Made by a program: the position numbers and the translations under genes. From Misgurnus anguillicaudatus (Eukaryota; Chordata; Actinopteri; Cypriniformes; Cobitidae), in the NCBI RefSeq assembly GCF_027580225.2, contig NC_073340.2:34232501-34296500 (forward strand): a stretch of 64,000 nucleotides of DNA. The letters are read 5' to 3'. Of the stretch, positions 12,196-25,420 are shown piece by piece. The notes beneath the pieces were generated by a model that was not told the DNA's origin, did no database searches, and was given only the letters and a program-made list of their open reading frames with translations. Within the stretch, counting starts at the first letter, position 1. The number at the start of each line of letters is the position of its first letter.

Positions 12196-12794
12196 TTTAT
12201 TTCTGAGAGAAAATGTTCAGTAAGTTCTTACTGTCATGATCTGGTTACTTATAAAGCCTAATATGAAATGTTAATCACATGATTTTTCATCAAAAGTTGT
12301 TATAAGTTTAGACACACCTCACTGAGTTTATGCCTCTTATTATTTTAAACATTTGATATGTTTTTATTGCTTTTTATTTATGTTTTTATCATGTAAGCAG
12401 CACATTGGTCAACATGTGTTGTGTTTAATGGTGCTATAAAATAAATTGACATTGACATTATGCTTAACTCTAAACTGTTTTTTAAAAGTAATTAAATAAA
12501 CATAAATATAAAATAAAATAAATAAGTTGAAGCATAAATTGCCAAATTTAACTGGTTTTAACATGTTACAATAAGGTTGTATTTGTTAACATTAGTAAAT
12601 GCATTATCAAACATGAACTAACAATGAACAGTACAGTTTTTATACTCTTTATTAATCTTTTTGCAAAATGTTAGCATTTAACTGTGTAAATGCATTAAAA
12701 TTGCATTTACTTTTGTAAAAAGATGGAGATTAATTAAAAGGAAAATCATCTCAGTTAAAAGAATGCAAAATTAAAGGGTGACTATAAGTAAGCA

Positions 12795-13196
12795 ATAAGG
12801 TACGAGAGGCTGTGCTGTAAACCCTTCAGCTGTTACTTAATCACGATACAGCACTTGCCTCGAGTACCTTATTGCTTTTATAAAACGGTTACCACACAAT
12901 ATTAAAGTAAAAAAAATATTAGTGCAACTTTCATGAAGTTAAATCAATAAAAGCATTCCTTCCGCTAGAAAAAATAGTCCCTGACTGCGAACAACAACAT
13001 GAAAGCTCAAATATAAAACAACAAACTGTTCTCAGACTTTGTCTCATTATATGTTTATGTGTTGCTAAGGGTGTTGCTAAGGGCGCAGTGATATTAAATA
13101 GAACCGTTGGGTGAAGCGGTCATAGCAGTGTTTTATCGTAAGTAAAGCAAACCTATTGACCAATCAGAATCAAGGATTGGAACTAACCGTTTTATA
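12795..13196. repeat. Dispersed repeat R, copy 1
   Basis: About 370 bp from 'acgatacagcacttgcctcg' to 'ggaactaaccgttttata' recurs in the same orientation at 28,487-28,859 with few differences. The left 85 bp forms a hairpin ('caataaggtacgagaggc' against 'gcctcgagtaccttattg'). It has no protein-coding capacity. Confidence 0.8.
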
Positions 13197-13197
13197 C

Positions 13198-13720
13198 CTG
13201 ATCTCACAAAGTTCCGTGGGATAGTCATGGAATTTTGTGCTCATTTTTCTGTGGCATTCTCACGGATCTCCGCATTTTTCCGTGGCCCTTCTACGGACTG
13301 TCTTTTTCCATGGCACTCTCACGGATTGGTTACTCAACTGTTTTGTCCTATTTTCTTACCATTGGTGCTTCGGTTTAGGGTTAGATTTACATGAAATGAC
13401 ATCCCTAACCAAACCCAACTCCAACCCCAACGCCAGGCAACAATTGTTTAAAGTTTAGAAAATATAAAAGAATAATACAGAAAAAATAGTATTAACCAAT
13501 AGTTAAAGTGACATACTAACGCAAACACCAACTCTAACCCTAAACCGAAGCGAAAATGGTTTGAAAATAGGAAAAAGCAGCTGAGCAACCAATCCGCGAG
13601 AATGCCACGGAAAAAGACAGTCCGTAGGAGGGCCGCGGAAAAATGCGGAGATCCGTGAGAATGCCACAGAAAAATGAGCACAAAATTCCGTGACTATCCC
13701 ACGGAACTTTGTGAGATCAT
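13198..13720. repeat. Fold-back MITE, copy 5
   Basis: The left arm 'gatctcacaaagttccgtgg' is matched by 'ccacggaactttgtgagatc' at the right. Arms of about 120 bp are nearly perfect and have 'ccgtgg' in place of the 'cgtg' words of other copies. The centre has 'cttcggtttagggttagatt' and its complement. Confidence 0.85.
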
Positions 13721-13939
13721 GTTGGTTTTATAATAATAAACTAAAATATTATAGATTATAACTAAATGATTATAAAATAAAATAATGTATAAAATGTAGT
13801 AAAATATTCCTTCACTGACACGAAGCCTGTTTTTATTTGTGTGATTTTTTTAATACGGAAAAAAATATTATTTATATTTTTTATGCATTTAACAATAAGA
13901 GTAAACTCATCAGAATTATAAGAATAACACAGATATAAC

Positions 13940-14210
13940 TATGGGGCAGTTTCCCAGACAGGGTTTAGATTAATCAAGAGGCCGATTGCATAAACATAGC
14001 CGGTGCAACCCTATATCACGAAATTGCGTGACGGTAAGTTAAGGCTGTGTCTTAGGAGTCTGACTAGCAATTAGTTAGTGCTAATCAGTCTTACTTTTTG
14101 GATTAAAATAAGATGTCTATTTTAATGTAACAGAATTTAAAAAAAGAAAAAAATTGATTCAAGCATTTTAGTCGTGGATAGACCTAAGCCCTGTCTGAAA
14201 CCGCCCCAAA
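13940..14210. repeat. Palindromic MITE, 'ggggcagtttccc' family, copy 1
   Basis: Left 'ggggcagtttcccagacagg' and right 'cctgtctgaaaccgcccc' are inverted. Relatives occupy 14,366-14,862 and 14,868-15,626. Confidence 0.7.
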
Positions 14211-14365
14211 AGGAATTATGTTGTGACCAATGGTATCCAAAATAAATCAAAACTGTTATATTTATCAACTTTAAAGTAGTCAGCCTTTGCTTATAGTTTA
14301 CAGAAATGTTTTCTTGTCATTTTATTAAGTTGCATCTTGATGTCTCATTGAAAGAAATGTATAAA

Positions 14366-14862
14366 CAGTATGGGACAGTTTCCCGGACAGAGCTTATCCT
14401 AGTCCCAGACTAAAATGCATGTTTGAGGTGTCTTCATTTAAAAGCATCCTAACATATATCAGTGCCACTGTTTTGTCCCAAAATGCACACCACCAGCATT
14501 GCTTTTTTATAAGGTTTGTTTGTAAAAACTACCTAAATGTTCTAATATAACTAAGGTTTAGTCCTGGATTAATCTAAACCAGTGGTCTCCAACATGGTGC
14601 ACGGTTGCCTGCACAGAGTCTGTGAGTTGCCCACCAAAGTACATTCTGCCTAATTTTAATATTTATTTATTACATATTTTTTAAATAGCTTGGCTTCTTT
14701 TATGTGTGTTAACATTTTAAATAATGATGATACTCAACAAGTAAAATAAAATAAAATCAACAAGTAAAACAAAAAAGGTTTGAGAATATCCAAAACGTAG
14801 CTCTCCCTTGCTCAGAAAAAGGTTGGCGACCCCTGATCTAAACCCTGTCTGCGAAACTGCCC
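14366..14862. repeat. 'ggggcagtttccc' MITE, copy 2, interrupted by a hAT element
   Basis: Ends 'gggacagtttcccggacaga' and 'ctgtctgcgaaactgccc' are inverted. The right part is interrupted by the 256-bp element at 14,580-14,835. Confidence 0.7.
14580..14835. mobile_element. hAT element with 8-bp target duplication
   Basis: Starts 'cagtggtctccaac' and ends 'ttggcgacccctg'. The 8-bp sequence atctaaac is repeated at 14,572-14,579 and 14,836-14,843. It is inserted in an older MITE and is noncoding. Confidence 0.85.
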
Positions 14863-14867
14863 TTATG

Positions 14868-15626
14868 GGGTGGTTTCCTAGACCGGGCTTATCCTAGTCC
14901 CAGACTAAAATTAATGTTTGAGCTGCTTTAATTTCAAAACACCTCAATCAATTCAAAATTTTGATTTCACAACAAAATGTTATTAATTTATTTGTGTGCA
15001 TGGTACAATATTCAGCTTTATTTCTTTTTCGTGTCTTTTTCTATAAATAGTTTTTTGTGTCCGTGGCACGACTTTCTTTTTCGTGTCATTTTATGTATTG
15101 TTTTATAATTTTTTCCCCTATTTTTAAATCATTGTCACTTGGGATTGGGGTTAGATTTGGGGTTTGGGTTAGGATGTACTTTTATGTATTGGTTTCTACT
15201 TGTTTTTCTTCTGGTTTTAAAACTATTCATGAAGTTGGAGTTAGTTGGGGTTTGGGTTAGGATGTCTAAAAATTTAACAAAAAGTGATTCTAACCCCAAC
15301 CCCAAGCGACAATGGTAAGAAAATAGAAAAAAAAACAATACATAAAATGACATGAAAAAGTCGTGCCACAGACATGAAAAACTATTTATAGAAATTTGTG
15401 CGAGTGACAGGAAAAAGAGTTGAAAAAAGAAAAAAGTTGAATTTCGTACAAACCAAAATCAAATTTTTTGTGACTATAACCAGACTGCCAGACTGATCAT
15501 GAAATTGTTTCAATATGCACACCAGTATAGTTTTTTGTAAAGTTCGTTTTGTAAAAACTTCTAAAAATGCCCTAATATAACTAAGCTCTAGTCCTGGATT
15601 AACCTAAAGTCTGTCCGAGAAACTGC
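14868..15626. repeat. 'ggggcagtttccc' MITE, copy 3, hosting fold-back MITE copy 6
   Basis: The ends ('tggtttcctagaccgggctt', 'ctgtccgagaaactgccc') match the family. About 14,960-15,490 inside it is a complete fold-back element with 'aaatcattgtcacttgggat' and 'ggtttgggttaggatgt' core strings, giving a nested structure. Confidence 0.7.
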
Positions 15627-16013
15627 CCCTGTAAGTTTACATTTATTCTGGACTCTTATTGGCTGCATTTTCTTTATTGTTTGGTCCAAGAATTCAATTT
15701 AAAAAATATATATTTTTACATAAATATTTTCTGATATTTTTATTTAAAAAACCTTTACATTCAAATAATTTTATGATCATGAAAGCATTTCAATTAATTA
15801 AATCAATTTATTAATGTTCATATAATCTATTCATCCAATGTAACTAGTGATCTCTCTCAAGATCTTCCATAGATTTTGTCTTGACCTGTGACATAGCTTG
15901 ACCAATTCTTCTGTCTCACAGGTAAAAAAAAACGATCTGTTCAGCTATAGGAAATGTCTTTCACACCTCCTAGCATGCAACAGTATCCTCCAGTTATTCA
16001 ACAGCTTAATATG

Positions 16014-16016
<3 letters not shown>

Positions 16017-16081
<65 letters not shown>
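16017..16081. repeat. (CT)n microsatellite
   Basis: Uninterrupted CT dinucleotide run of about 32 units. Confidence 0.97.
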
Positions 16082-16084
<3 letters not shown>

Positions 16085-17430
16085 GAGTGACTGCACTTCC
16101 CCAGGCAGAATCTTATCTGCGTGGACAGAAACACGATTCCTCAAGAGGCGCACATCTCCACCAAACCATTTGTCTTTTTAAACTTACTGATCAAGCGCTA
16201 AGCACCTGATCTTTGAACTATTTATCTATTAAAATTGTGTTTTTTTTCTAAATGTGAGTGACGTATGGCAACTATCCCAGGCAAAATAAATCATATATGA
16301 TTTATATACAATTTCAGATAACTGCTAGTTGACAAAACATCCTTTTCCACCGTTTCAAGACAAGGATAAAAAGTGTCAGATGTCAGTAGAAAGTGATATT
16401 TCCTCTTCCTCTGCTCTGGAAAACAGGATTAGATTAGATTAGATCAGATTATCAGTTGGGATTAGATTAGAATAATCCTAAAACCTAAACTTTTGCTCTG
16501 AAGTCAAAGCGGCCAGTGTTATGAAGGAGCACTAGTTTGGGTTGCAGGGTGACTAAAGAGTTTAAATCGCTGATTATGGTTTTACCTCTGGAGGGGGACT
16601 GGAAGAACATCACCACCCTTTGAGACCCCCACGGAGAGGCATGCTGGCCAATCCCTGCCCCAGGGCACCTTCACATCACGGACAGAGGCCTGGCACCTGA
16701 GAGATGGTAAAGGTGAAGGGTGAGGGCCTCAGGCACCCCGTTAGTCTGGTCAGAACATTCAGCAATGTTATAAGAATAAAACATATTCAATCTCCAAGTC
16801 TCATCCATCTGTGAGAGAGATAGCCAAGATTACAACATAACATAAATAGTGGTAGGTCACAAAAAGGGAAACATAAACATTTTGAACATTGAAAATTATA
16901 AACAAATGGTCTTTTAAATGCAATAAGAAAGTTACTTTTAAAAAACCACATAATTCTGCATGTTTTTATATATTTATTTAATATGTACTTTAGTAGTTAT
17001 GCAAATTACGCATTATATAGGCTACATTTACAGATATGTAATATGGGTCTTATTATGAATAAGCTCAGTCTGTCACTAGTGTTTTCAGACAAGAGCACAT
17101 GGCTTAAACGATAGTGTTCTTTAACTAATGTTTTGCATTTTCATTTCCATTACAAAAACAGCGCAGAAAGTGCGATTATTGTCGTGAAGTTTCGATGTTT
17201 AAAGATTCTGGTATCAATCTGTACATCTGAACAGAATATTCACAGGTGCCTGTCACTGCATTTGTACAATTATGCATGCAAATGGAAACTGTTTTCAGGT
17301 CGTGTAGCAGAATGATTTTCCGTTATTTTTGTTACAGTATTGCATGTTTATTTATGTGCAATGCGTCGTGTAAAAAAAAATTCCCCATCTTTTACGCATT
17401 TGATTGTTTAAAGTAGGGTTGAATCTACAT
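16082..17430. other. Intergenic; candidate noncoding block at 16,500-16,750
   Basis: 16,430-16,470 has a short 'agatt' repeat. About 16,500-16,750 is GC-richer, has no repeats and no supportable exon. It lies 3 kb downstream of the FoxI gene. Confidence 0.3.
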
Positions 17431-17437
17431 ATCAACC

Positions 17438-17882
<445 letters not shown>

Positions 17883-18316
17883 GTATTTCCCAATGTACTT
17901 AAGGAACAAGAATGTGGACTATTAGAATAAAGGCATGTGGAGGCAAATGCGCTGTAAATGCTTTATAATTTGTTCCCAGATCTGCGCTCTTATGTTTTCT
18001 GTGGAGGGCAGCAGGGGTCTCTGGTGATGCCAGATACTTTTGTGTTCCAGAATCTCCTGTCACTTCTGCTTTATTCGATTCCCATTGCGCATTCAATTGT
18101 AAAGCCATTACGAGGTGTTTCTTTTAGATTTATGTCTTTGAAGAGAGCTGGATTAACTGATTTGTTTTAGCCTAAGAACATTTTTGTTAAATTCTTAAAG
18201 CAGACACGAAATTTGGTTGGTCATATAAACGCCAGGGTTTAGGTGCAAACGTTATGAAATATAGAAAATAACCAATTACAGTTTTTATTATTGTTATTTA
18301 ACAGTTGCACTCGTAA

Positions 18317-18500
18317 AAATAAAGTTTTTTTCAGGCTGTTTGGTTCCATAAAGAACCTTCAACATCCACAGAACCTTTCTGTTGCACAAAAGTTTACTGT
18401 TCTGGAGAAAGGGTAAACAGACTATAAAAACGTAAGATTGTTTTTTAAGAGCCTTTAAATGAATGTTTCTTTGGGAAATAAAAATGGTTCTTACTGCAAA
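18317..18500. repeat. Palindromic 'ggttcc...aagaacc' repeat
   Basis: 'tggttccataaagaacctt' and 'aacctttctgttgc' with 'aaatggttctta' at the far end match an interspersed fish MITE pattern, also present at about 8,847-8,925. Confidence 0.5.
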
Positions 18501-19423
18501 TAATCTCTTTTAACATCCTTTATTTTAGTAGTGTGCGAGGTTGAAAATATTCAAATTTGGACATAAATAAAAACTTTTGTTGATCAAATAGAAGATAAAC
18601 AGTTTAATATTTGAACTGTCGAGACTGTAAAGTAACAAGCGGCAAACTCAATCTCTCACCTACTGGTTTTATGCAGCTTACTGGAATGAATCCCTGGAGC
18701 TGTACCTCTGGAAACATCACCCCCAGATCAAGGTTATTACACTATCACTCAGTTCAGTCTGTTGTGTGTAGTAAAAAAACAGGCTGCGGTGCTGAAAACT
18801 CAACTACAGTGTATAATGAGTAGCCTACATAGAATAATGAGACAATGAACAGTTAAATGTGTCGAGCTGTTTGTAGAAAGCAATTAGAGGAGCGCGCAGC
18901 AGGGGCGCGGATTCATTTAAACGCTCGATTAAACTTGAAATTCTTTTGATAAATGATTGTCAACTAAATATGTTTGCTGAAGCTGATATGTTATGAAAAG
19001 GGATAGGTAGTTACAAAACAAAATCTTTTAAATCTTTTTAAAATAAGACATTTTCAGTGCATACTCCAACATTTATATAATTACAGATTTTAAAAGTTTC
19101 TGTTTACAAATAAACACAATAGTTTACTGTAGTTAAGATCAATTGATTGCAACAGATACAAACTAAATTATTACAACTAACTATACTGTAAACAAATGGC
19201 ATGTGTGCGCAAACATTTCTTAATGACTGTTTCGGGTTGGTGCATCTCTGTGGCCACCCGTGGGAAAACCCTGAAATGCACGAGGTGTTTGTGTTTGTTT
19301 TGCCTACCCAGTCTCCATTGAGCAAAGCAACAGACAAGTTGATGCATATGGTGTTTAGATCAGCACAGAGTAGGTTAGATAAAAAGGAATTGATGCATAC
19401 GGACGTTTCAAGTGTAGTCACGT
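18501..19423. other. Intergenic, 3' flank of the FoxI gene
   Basis: No supportable exon. The open frames at 18,611-18,823 and 19,104-19,458 lack domains and splice context. Part of this stretch may belong to the FoxI 3' UTR if the poly(A) signal at 19,424 is not the one used. Confidence 0.35.
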
Positions 19424-19429
19424 TTTATT
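19424..19429 (-). terminator. Possible poly(A) signal (AATAAA) of the FoxI gene
   Basis: AATAAA on the minus strand (tttatt on plus), about 310 bp past the FoxI stop codon. Position and strand fit a 3' UTR end. AT-rich DNA gives such hexamers by chance, so confidence is low. Confidence 0.35.
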
Positions 19430-19737
19430 TACAAATCAGTCACATTCCATTTAAATAAAATATATCTACATTTCTTATACAAAAACAGCAATCTGGAAAG
19501 CAACTGTCATTGCATAGTGTCTGGACATGTTTGCATGTTTACATGGACAAACTATGCAAACTCAAACCATACAATAAAACAGCGAAATGAATTGAAATAA
19601 GGCGCAAGCTGCATGCGTCTCTGGTAGAAAAGTGTGTAGAAATGCAGTTGCATTGGTAAATTAACTGTTAATAGAAACAACATCATGTCCATATGTGCTC
19701 ACAGAGCACATAAAAGTTTAAACAAACTCTAGAATCT

Positions 19738-21001
19738 CTACACTTCTGTTCCCTCCCGGGTGTATATGAGATTATTAACACTGAAATGGTTGGAGAGTGA
19801 GTTGATCAAGCCGCTGTTATTATGGGATGCAGTGTAGTAGTTTAGTCTGTTGGTGTTGAGATGACTATGTTCTGATGGAGGTGCCACCTCATGTCCAGAC
19901 ATGCCATGCGTAAAATCCCCTAAAGGTCCAGAGGAGACGTCTCTGCTTCTGATCCCACTGCTGTTTCCTGCCATTATTGAGTTCATGTTACCAATAAAGT
20001 TGTTAAAACAGGGGCTGTGCTCCGCGGACGGCGAAGGAGAGGATTTAGATTCGCTGGAAGTTGGAGAGTTTTGGAGACTCTGCGGTGAAGGGCTCATCAG
20101 GCTTGCGGTATCCGCCAATTTGAGCGCGTCCTCGGTTTTGACTGATAGACTGGCGCTTCCATTGTTTCCATCAGATCTTCTCTTTCTCTTCCTTCTGAAG
20201 TTTCCATTGTCGAACATTTTTTCGCAGTTGGGGTCCAGAGTCCAGTAATTTCCTTTGCCTAAAAAAAAGATTTTGGTGAGTTCATACACAGTGTAATAAA
20301 CCTTCAAAATAAAATGAAGCTTGGGAAACTAAATGGCACCACATCTCAGGTTTGTTGCACTAATAAAAACTAACACACTATCTTTTGTAAGAACTATCAG
20401 ACTTACCAGGGTCGTCCTCATCTCTCGCAACTTTCTTGAAGCAATCGTTCAATGACAAATTGTGTCTAATGGAGTTTTGCCACCCAGCTTTGCTTTTCTT
20501 GTAAAATGGAAAATTGTCAGCCACATATTGATAAATCTGACTGAGCGTCAGTTTTTTGTCCTGTGCGTTCTGGATAGCCATGGCAATGAGTGCTGAGTAG
20601 GAATAAGGTGGTCTGACCATCTTGAAAAGTTCTTGCTGGCTTGAAATGGAGAGCCACCCGAGATCCGCGCTTCCAAATCCCGTGGGAGGAGGAAGAAACT
20701 GCCGCTGGTTCGACCCAAATCCCGACTGAATGTAGGACCCTCCGTTCGGACCCGAGAGGTATGGGGAAGAGGCAATACCCGGACCGTTCATCCACAGGTA
20801 AGGGTTGGTTCCGGGTGATGCGTACTCGCCAAGTCCATAGCCGGATGGGTGCGCAGGTGGCCTTTGCGAGTGATGATGGTGGAGGTTCTGTTGGTACATG
20901 CTGAAGTTGGTGTCGCAGTACACGGTCATGTCCAGGATGTCCTGCGCGTTATGATGCTGAAGGGGCTGCTGATTCGTCGGCTGCTGCCCAAACGCGTTCA
21001 T
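19738..21001 (-). CDS. foxi1: FoxI-class forkhead transcription factor
   Basis: Two coding exons on the minus strand, 21,001-20,407 and 20,258-19,738, joined across a 148-bp intron with a GTAAGT donor and a T-rich acceptor ending TTTAG. The frame runs unbroken for 371 codons. The forkhead domain spans about residues 129-222 ([17 protein letters not shown] at its start, helix 3 [11 protein letters not shown] at about 174-184) and ends in the basic stretch RRKRKRR, a likely nuclear signal. The N-terminus is rich in Gln, His and Tyr; the C-terminus is Ser-rich and ends [10 protein letters not shown], a tail typical of FoxI proteins. I chose the MNAFGQQ start over the in-frame Met eight codons upstream because FoxI proteins usually begin with a MNAF/MNxxG-type sequence. 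The intron splits the domain just before GNYW, as expected for the family. Fish FoxI factors act in otic placode, pharyngeal and ionocyte fate. The paralogue (foxi1 rather than foxi2 or foxi3) is inferred from overall resemblance; family assignment is near certain. Confidence 0.93.
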
Positions 21002-21106
21002 AATCCGTTCTCCCTCTAAAAACATGAAGTAAAGCTGGAGTACAGTGATAGGACCTGCTGGGTGTGCTCGTCACTAAAGAGTGCCTAACTGCGCGCCTGG
21101 GGAGGG

Positions 21107-21114
21107 TTATTTAA
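21107..21114 (-). promoter_or_regulatory. TATA-like box of the FoxI gene
   Basis: Minus-strand TTAAATAA, 106 bp upstream of the chosen ATG and embedded in GC-richer sequence than its surroundings. A start site some 25-30 bp downstream would give a 5' UTR of about 80 nt. No experimental support. Confidence 0.4.
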
Positions 21115-21129
21115 CCTCTCCGGGAGCGC

Positions 21130-22112
21130 ATGTAATGAATGAACAACCCCACCCACTGTCACGCGTCTCTTCGATTAACTTCATCCAATATGCATCAATT
21201 TGGCGTCAAGATCTTTTATGCGATAAGCATGCTTGAAAAGTGCCACAAAGGTGTTCGAAAAATTACATAATTATTTTACTTGTGCAAATGATGGAATGAA
21301 ATGTTTTATGCGTTTTATTTGTTAAGACGCATTTGCATTTTTGTGTGTATTTTGTTTACCGTAAGATTTAAAAAATAGGCCACATATAGATTAAGTTAAA
21401 ATAGGCTACAGATAAAACCACAAAAGGACTCTATACGTTAAATGTATTTTACAATTTTGCATTCTTGCAAAGCAGCTTCACGGAAAATAATTTTTAGAAA
21501 ACAGTAGACAAAAACAATTAAAGACATTTTTAAAACACAGAATAGTAATTATAAAATACATATAATAAACAGGTGACTGTAGCAAAACAAAGTTTAATGT
21601 TCCTGGGAAAACTGATAGTCAAACAGATATATGGATGAGACTGTACAGATGATAATGATGTGTTATATCACTCAATATAAAGTGAGTCTAAAGAGACTAA
21701 AAAAACTTCATCCCCAGATTATTTAAATATTATAACAATCAGAGTAACCACAAACAGTATCACCTGAATTTACATATACTTGCAGGCTTAAAATACTTCA
21801 GTAAACTATTAAACATTATCTTACTCATTTAATTCTTTATCGTTATATATTAAAATCACAATTTGCTTCACTTTGTTATAAAGCATGTGCTTATTGTTAA
21901 TAAAATCAGAATAATAAAAAATAACAATTATATTTATATTATAAACTGCACCCAATTTATTACACTTATATACAATTATTTTTATATAATATACAATTAT
22001 ATACAATTTATTATTTATTACAATTATACAATTATATTATTATACATTTAATAATGAAAATATTAAGATTTATTAAAATCAGCTTGTTTTATGCAAATAA
22101 ACTTTTAAGCTT
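21130..22112. other. AT-rich intergenic, upstream of the FoxI gene
   Basis: Very AT-rich, especially 21,820-22,060 with many 'atta' and 'tata' runs. No exon or element boundary recognised. Confidence 0.4.
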
Positions 22113-22544
22113 AATGTCATGATTTACTATAACAGTTTGACAGGCAGGCATCTCTTTCACTTACTCTTTTGTCTCCCCCTTGTGGTCAACAAAGGAAAAT
22201 GCATCTATCAGTTTAAACAAATTAACATAAATTAACTCATGCACAGACACTCATGCACACACACAGACAGGCAGGCAGACAAACACACAACTAGTAAAAG
22301 TTATATGAGCCAACTAAAATGATCACAGTTTATTATAAAGTGATTATAAAATGATTATAAGACCAAAGTTGTTTAAAGAAAATGTCATTACTTTATTATA
22401 ACAGTTTAACAGGTGGGCACCCCAATCTTACTAATCTTTTGTCCCCCCCCCTTGTGGTCAACAGAGAGAAATGCATCTATCTATCAATTTAAATAAATTA
22501 ATATTAGCACACGCACTCATGCAGACGCACCCATGCACACACTT

Positions 22545-22579
<35 letters not shown>

Positions 22580-22659
22580 CAGACACACAGACACAGACAC
22601 GCAGACACACACACGCAGACACACACACGCAGACACACACACGCAGACACACACACGCA

Positions 22660-22758
<99 letters not shown>

Positions 22759-23095
22759 ATAGTAAAAAGTAAAACGTTATATAGTAAAATGTTATATAGG
22801 CCAAATAAAATTATTTATTATAGTTCATTATAAAATGATTATAAAATGATTATAAGACCTACGTTGATTAAAGAAAATGTCATTGATTTATTTTAACAGT
22901 CTAAAAGGCGGACATCTCAATCTTACTAATCTTTTGTCTCCCCCTTGTGGCAACAAAGAGAAATGCATCTATTAATTTAAATAGCCTACACAGGCACGCA
23001 CGCACGCACGCACGCACCCCCCAAACACAACAAAAAGTTATTTGTAACTAAAATTACTAGTTGATTATAAAATAATTATAAAATAATTATAAGAC
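22113..23095. repeat. Three tandem copies of a 230-490 bp unit
   Basis: The unit contains 'aatgtcat...ttattataacagt', 'cttttgtctcccccttgtgg', 'gcatctat', a CA-rich tract, and 'aaaatgattataagac'. Copies begin at about 22,113, 22,380 and 22,875. The length difference comes mainly from the microsatellite in each copy: a short interrupted CA/CAGG tract, then (ACAG)n plus a mixed CACG tract plus a (CA)n run of over 90 bp, then (CACG)n. Confidence 0.75.
22548..22755. repeat. Compound (ACAG)n / (CACG..)n / (CA)n microsatellite
   Basis: ACAG repeats, then ACACACACGCAG-type units, then an uninterrupted CA run from about 22,658. Long open frames here encode only dipeptide-like repeats and are not genes. 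Confidence 0.97.
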
Positions 23096-25380
23096 ATTCC
23101 TTTAAAAAAAAAAAAAGACACGGCAGAAAACATATGAGAAAATTACTGGAAAAAATCATGTAAAGTTATATTGTTGTTGTGCTGCAAAATGCTAAACACA
23201 TGTGCATAGCAAAAGTGGAACACCACTACAATCATGATGTGAGGGTTTATCTTCTGTTTACTGGGCTGGCAATGGACAAAGTTATCTGTGATGTGGATAA
23301 AGTCTTGTGCCTGGACCAGCATAGAAACGAGATGCTTAGACAATTTTTTTTTTCACTGACTTTGGTTTTGCAGTTGTACATTGTTGAGTAGGACTATTGT
23401 AACATGCTTTTTATTAGATTTTTGCAATTTTGCAGTTGGACTGCTGACTTTTTTAAGGATGCAAGTGTTGCATATATAGACATTTAAAATGTACTATTAC
23501 TTGCTTAACATATAGACATATTCACTGAACAAACTTGTGATACAGTTTTTTTTTTAAGTATTTGAAAGTGTGTTGTTATAACGTTCATATATCTGTAACC
23601 AGATGCCCCGGATGCTGTTTTCCAATTATTATTTATAGATTTATATGATGTAGCATCTAAAGAATGCTCTTTAGTGTTTTACTGGGTGTTGGACTTGGTG
23701 TGTGTGATTCGAAAGCATTGTTTAATTTTGAGTCAGGGGTTCTTTGAATGGAGTTTGAAGATTTGTTTTTTGTGTGAAAGTGACCAAAAATGCTTTAGCA
23801 AAAAAGTCAAAGCCACAAGTCCAACAAAGTTTTGTGCTGAGCTTGAGTTTATATAACAACAAAAGGTTACGACTGTAACTTTTAGTTGCTGGACCACCTG
23901 AGGCCACAAGGGGGCACCAATTATCTTATGGTGATTTATAAGTTCCCTTGTTTACTTCATAACACACAACGAGACGATTTTTATACTCTTCTTTAACTTG
24001 TATCTTTCTAATACTATAATGGATGTTGTGTTATAATTCTTTAACATGAAAATCAAATTCCCAGTGACCTAAACCCATTTGTCAAATCATTCACTCTTTT
24101 GGGAAAACCAAAAACATGTTTAGAAAGTCAGACACTATTTGCAAAGCACGTGCCCTTTTTTGCAAGCTTCTTGCTCACTGAAGCACATTTTTGACAGTGC
24201 AATACACTTGTTTTGTGTTAATAATAATATACTTATTAAGGTTGCTACTGTATAAAACTTTTAGTTGCTGTACCACACAAGGCCACTAGGGGGACCGATT
24301 TGTTTTCAACCTTCTATGATTTTGCTTTTTTTTATGATGCAGTGTCTTGTCATTAATTAATCAAGATTGGATTATAATTTATATGTAAAGGCTAGTGCCA
24401 GTTATTATATAAAAATGCAATTTAATTTAATTTGTGTGTAGTTTTTACCATGATTACAGCATATAATTTAATAAATTATAATTCTAAACATGGCTTGATT
24501 TGAAATAACAACAATACAATAATACAAATAGAAACGGTTCAGTCTGCAACATGTGCTAAAATGAATGGGGGATGAAAGATGATGTGCACCTTCAAATTAA
24601 TATAACTTTGATCTAGAAGCAAAATCTGGGGTCTCTTTTTAAAGAAGACACTTATATAGTTTTTTTTCACTGTGACTGGAGTTATGAAAATGAAATAAAA
24701 AATTGTTATAGCAGTTTAAGTTTATCTAGAAAATAAAATAATGCAATAAAGTATATATTTTATATTTAAAACCCATAAAAATGAAAATGTTTTACTAACA
24801 AAGGCCACAAGGTGTCAACAGTTTGCTGCATACTCACAAATCACAAATTTGCACAAATCGCTGCATCATTATTAATGGTTTTGAAAGCTTTCTAATGATA
24901 TATAGTTTGTCAAGATTTTGGAAGATTTATAAATATATAATAATATATAATAATTAAAAATTTGTATTTATTCCTTTATTTAACCAAGAGAAATTATATT
25001 GAGACTATAGTCTCTTTTTCAAATGATCGGCAAGAAAGGCAGCACTTAAAATGTATCAGCACCCCATACACCATATTACAACCTAACAAAGACAAAAGTT
25101 AATACAAATAATAATAATAATAACATCATAACCAAGACACTCAAGACAGTCAGAAGCAGGCGGTTTTAAACATGGTTTGAAAGTGTGGCTTAGGTGCCAA
25201 ACATAGTTATTATGAATGAATGATTTTTGTGCGATAAGTTGACGCTTGTTCTTTCCCTTTGCCCTTAGGGACCACAATTAAAATAAGTCTTTGGGCTCTA
25301 TTGCGTTATGCCTGACTATTTATGTATTTTAATGTATGACTCAGAGCACTGTTTCATATTCTATATTTAAGTGGTCAAAT

Positions 25381-25420
<40 letters not shown>

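Noticed and set aside
20517..20904. Alternative frames over FoxI exon 1 on both strands
   Set aside because: Shadow frames of the forkhead coding sequence, which alone matches a known family and splices in frame.
22458..22833. Open frames of 69-120 codons across the CA/ACAG arrays
   Set aside because: Translations of dinucleotide and tetranucleotide repeats (Cys-Val, His-Thr).
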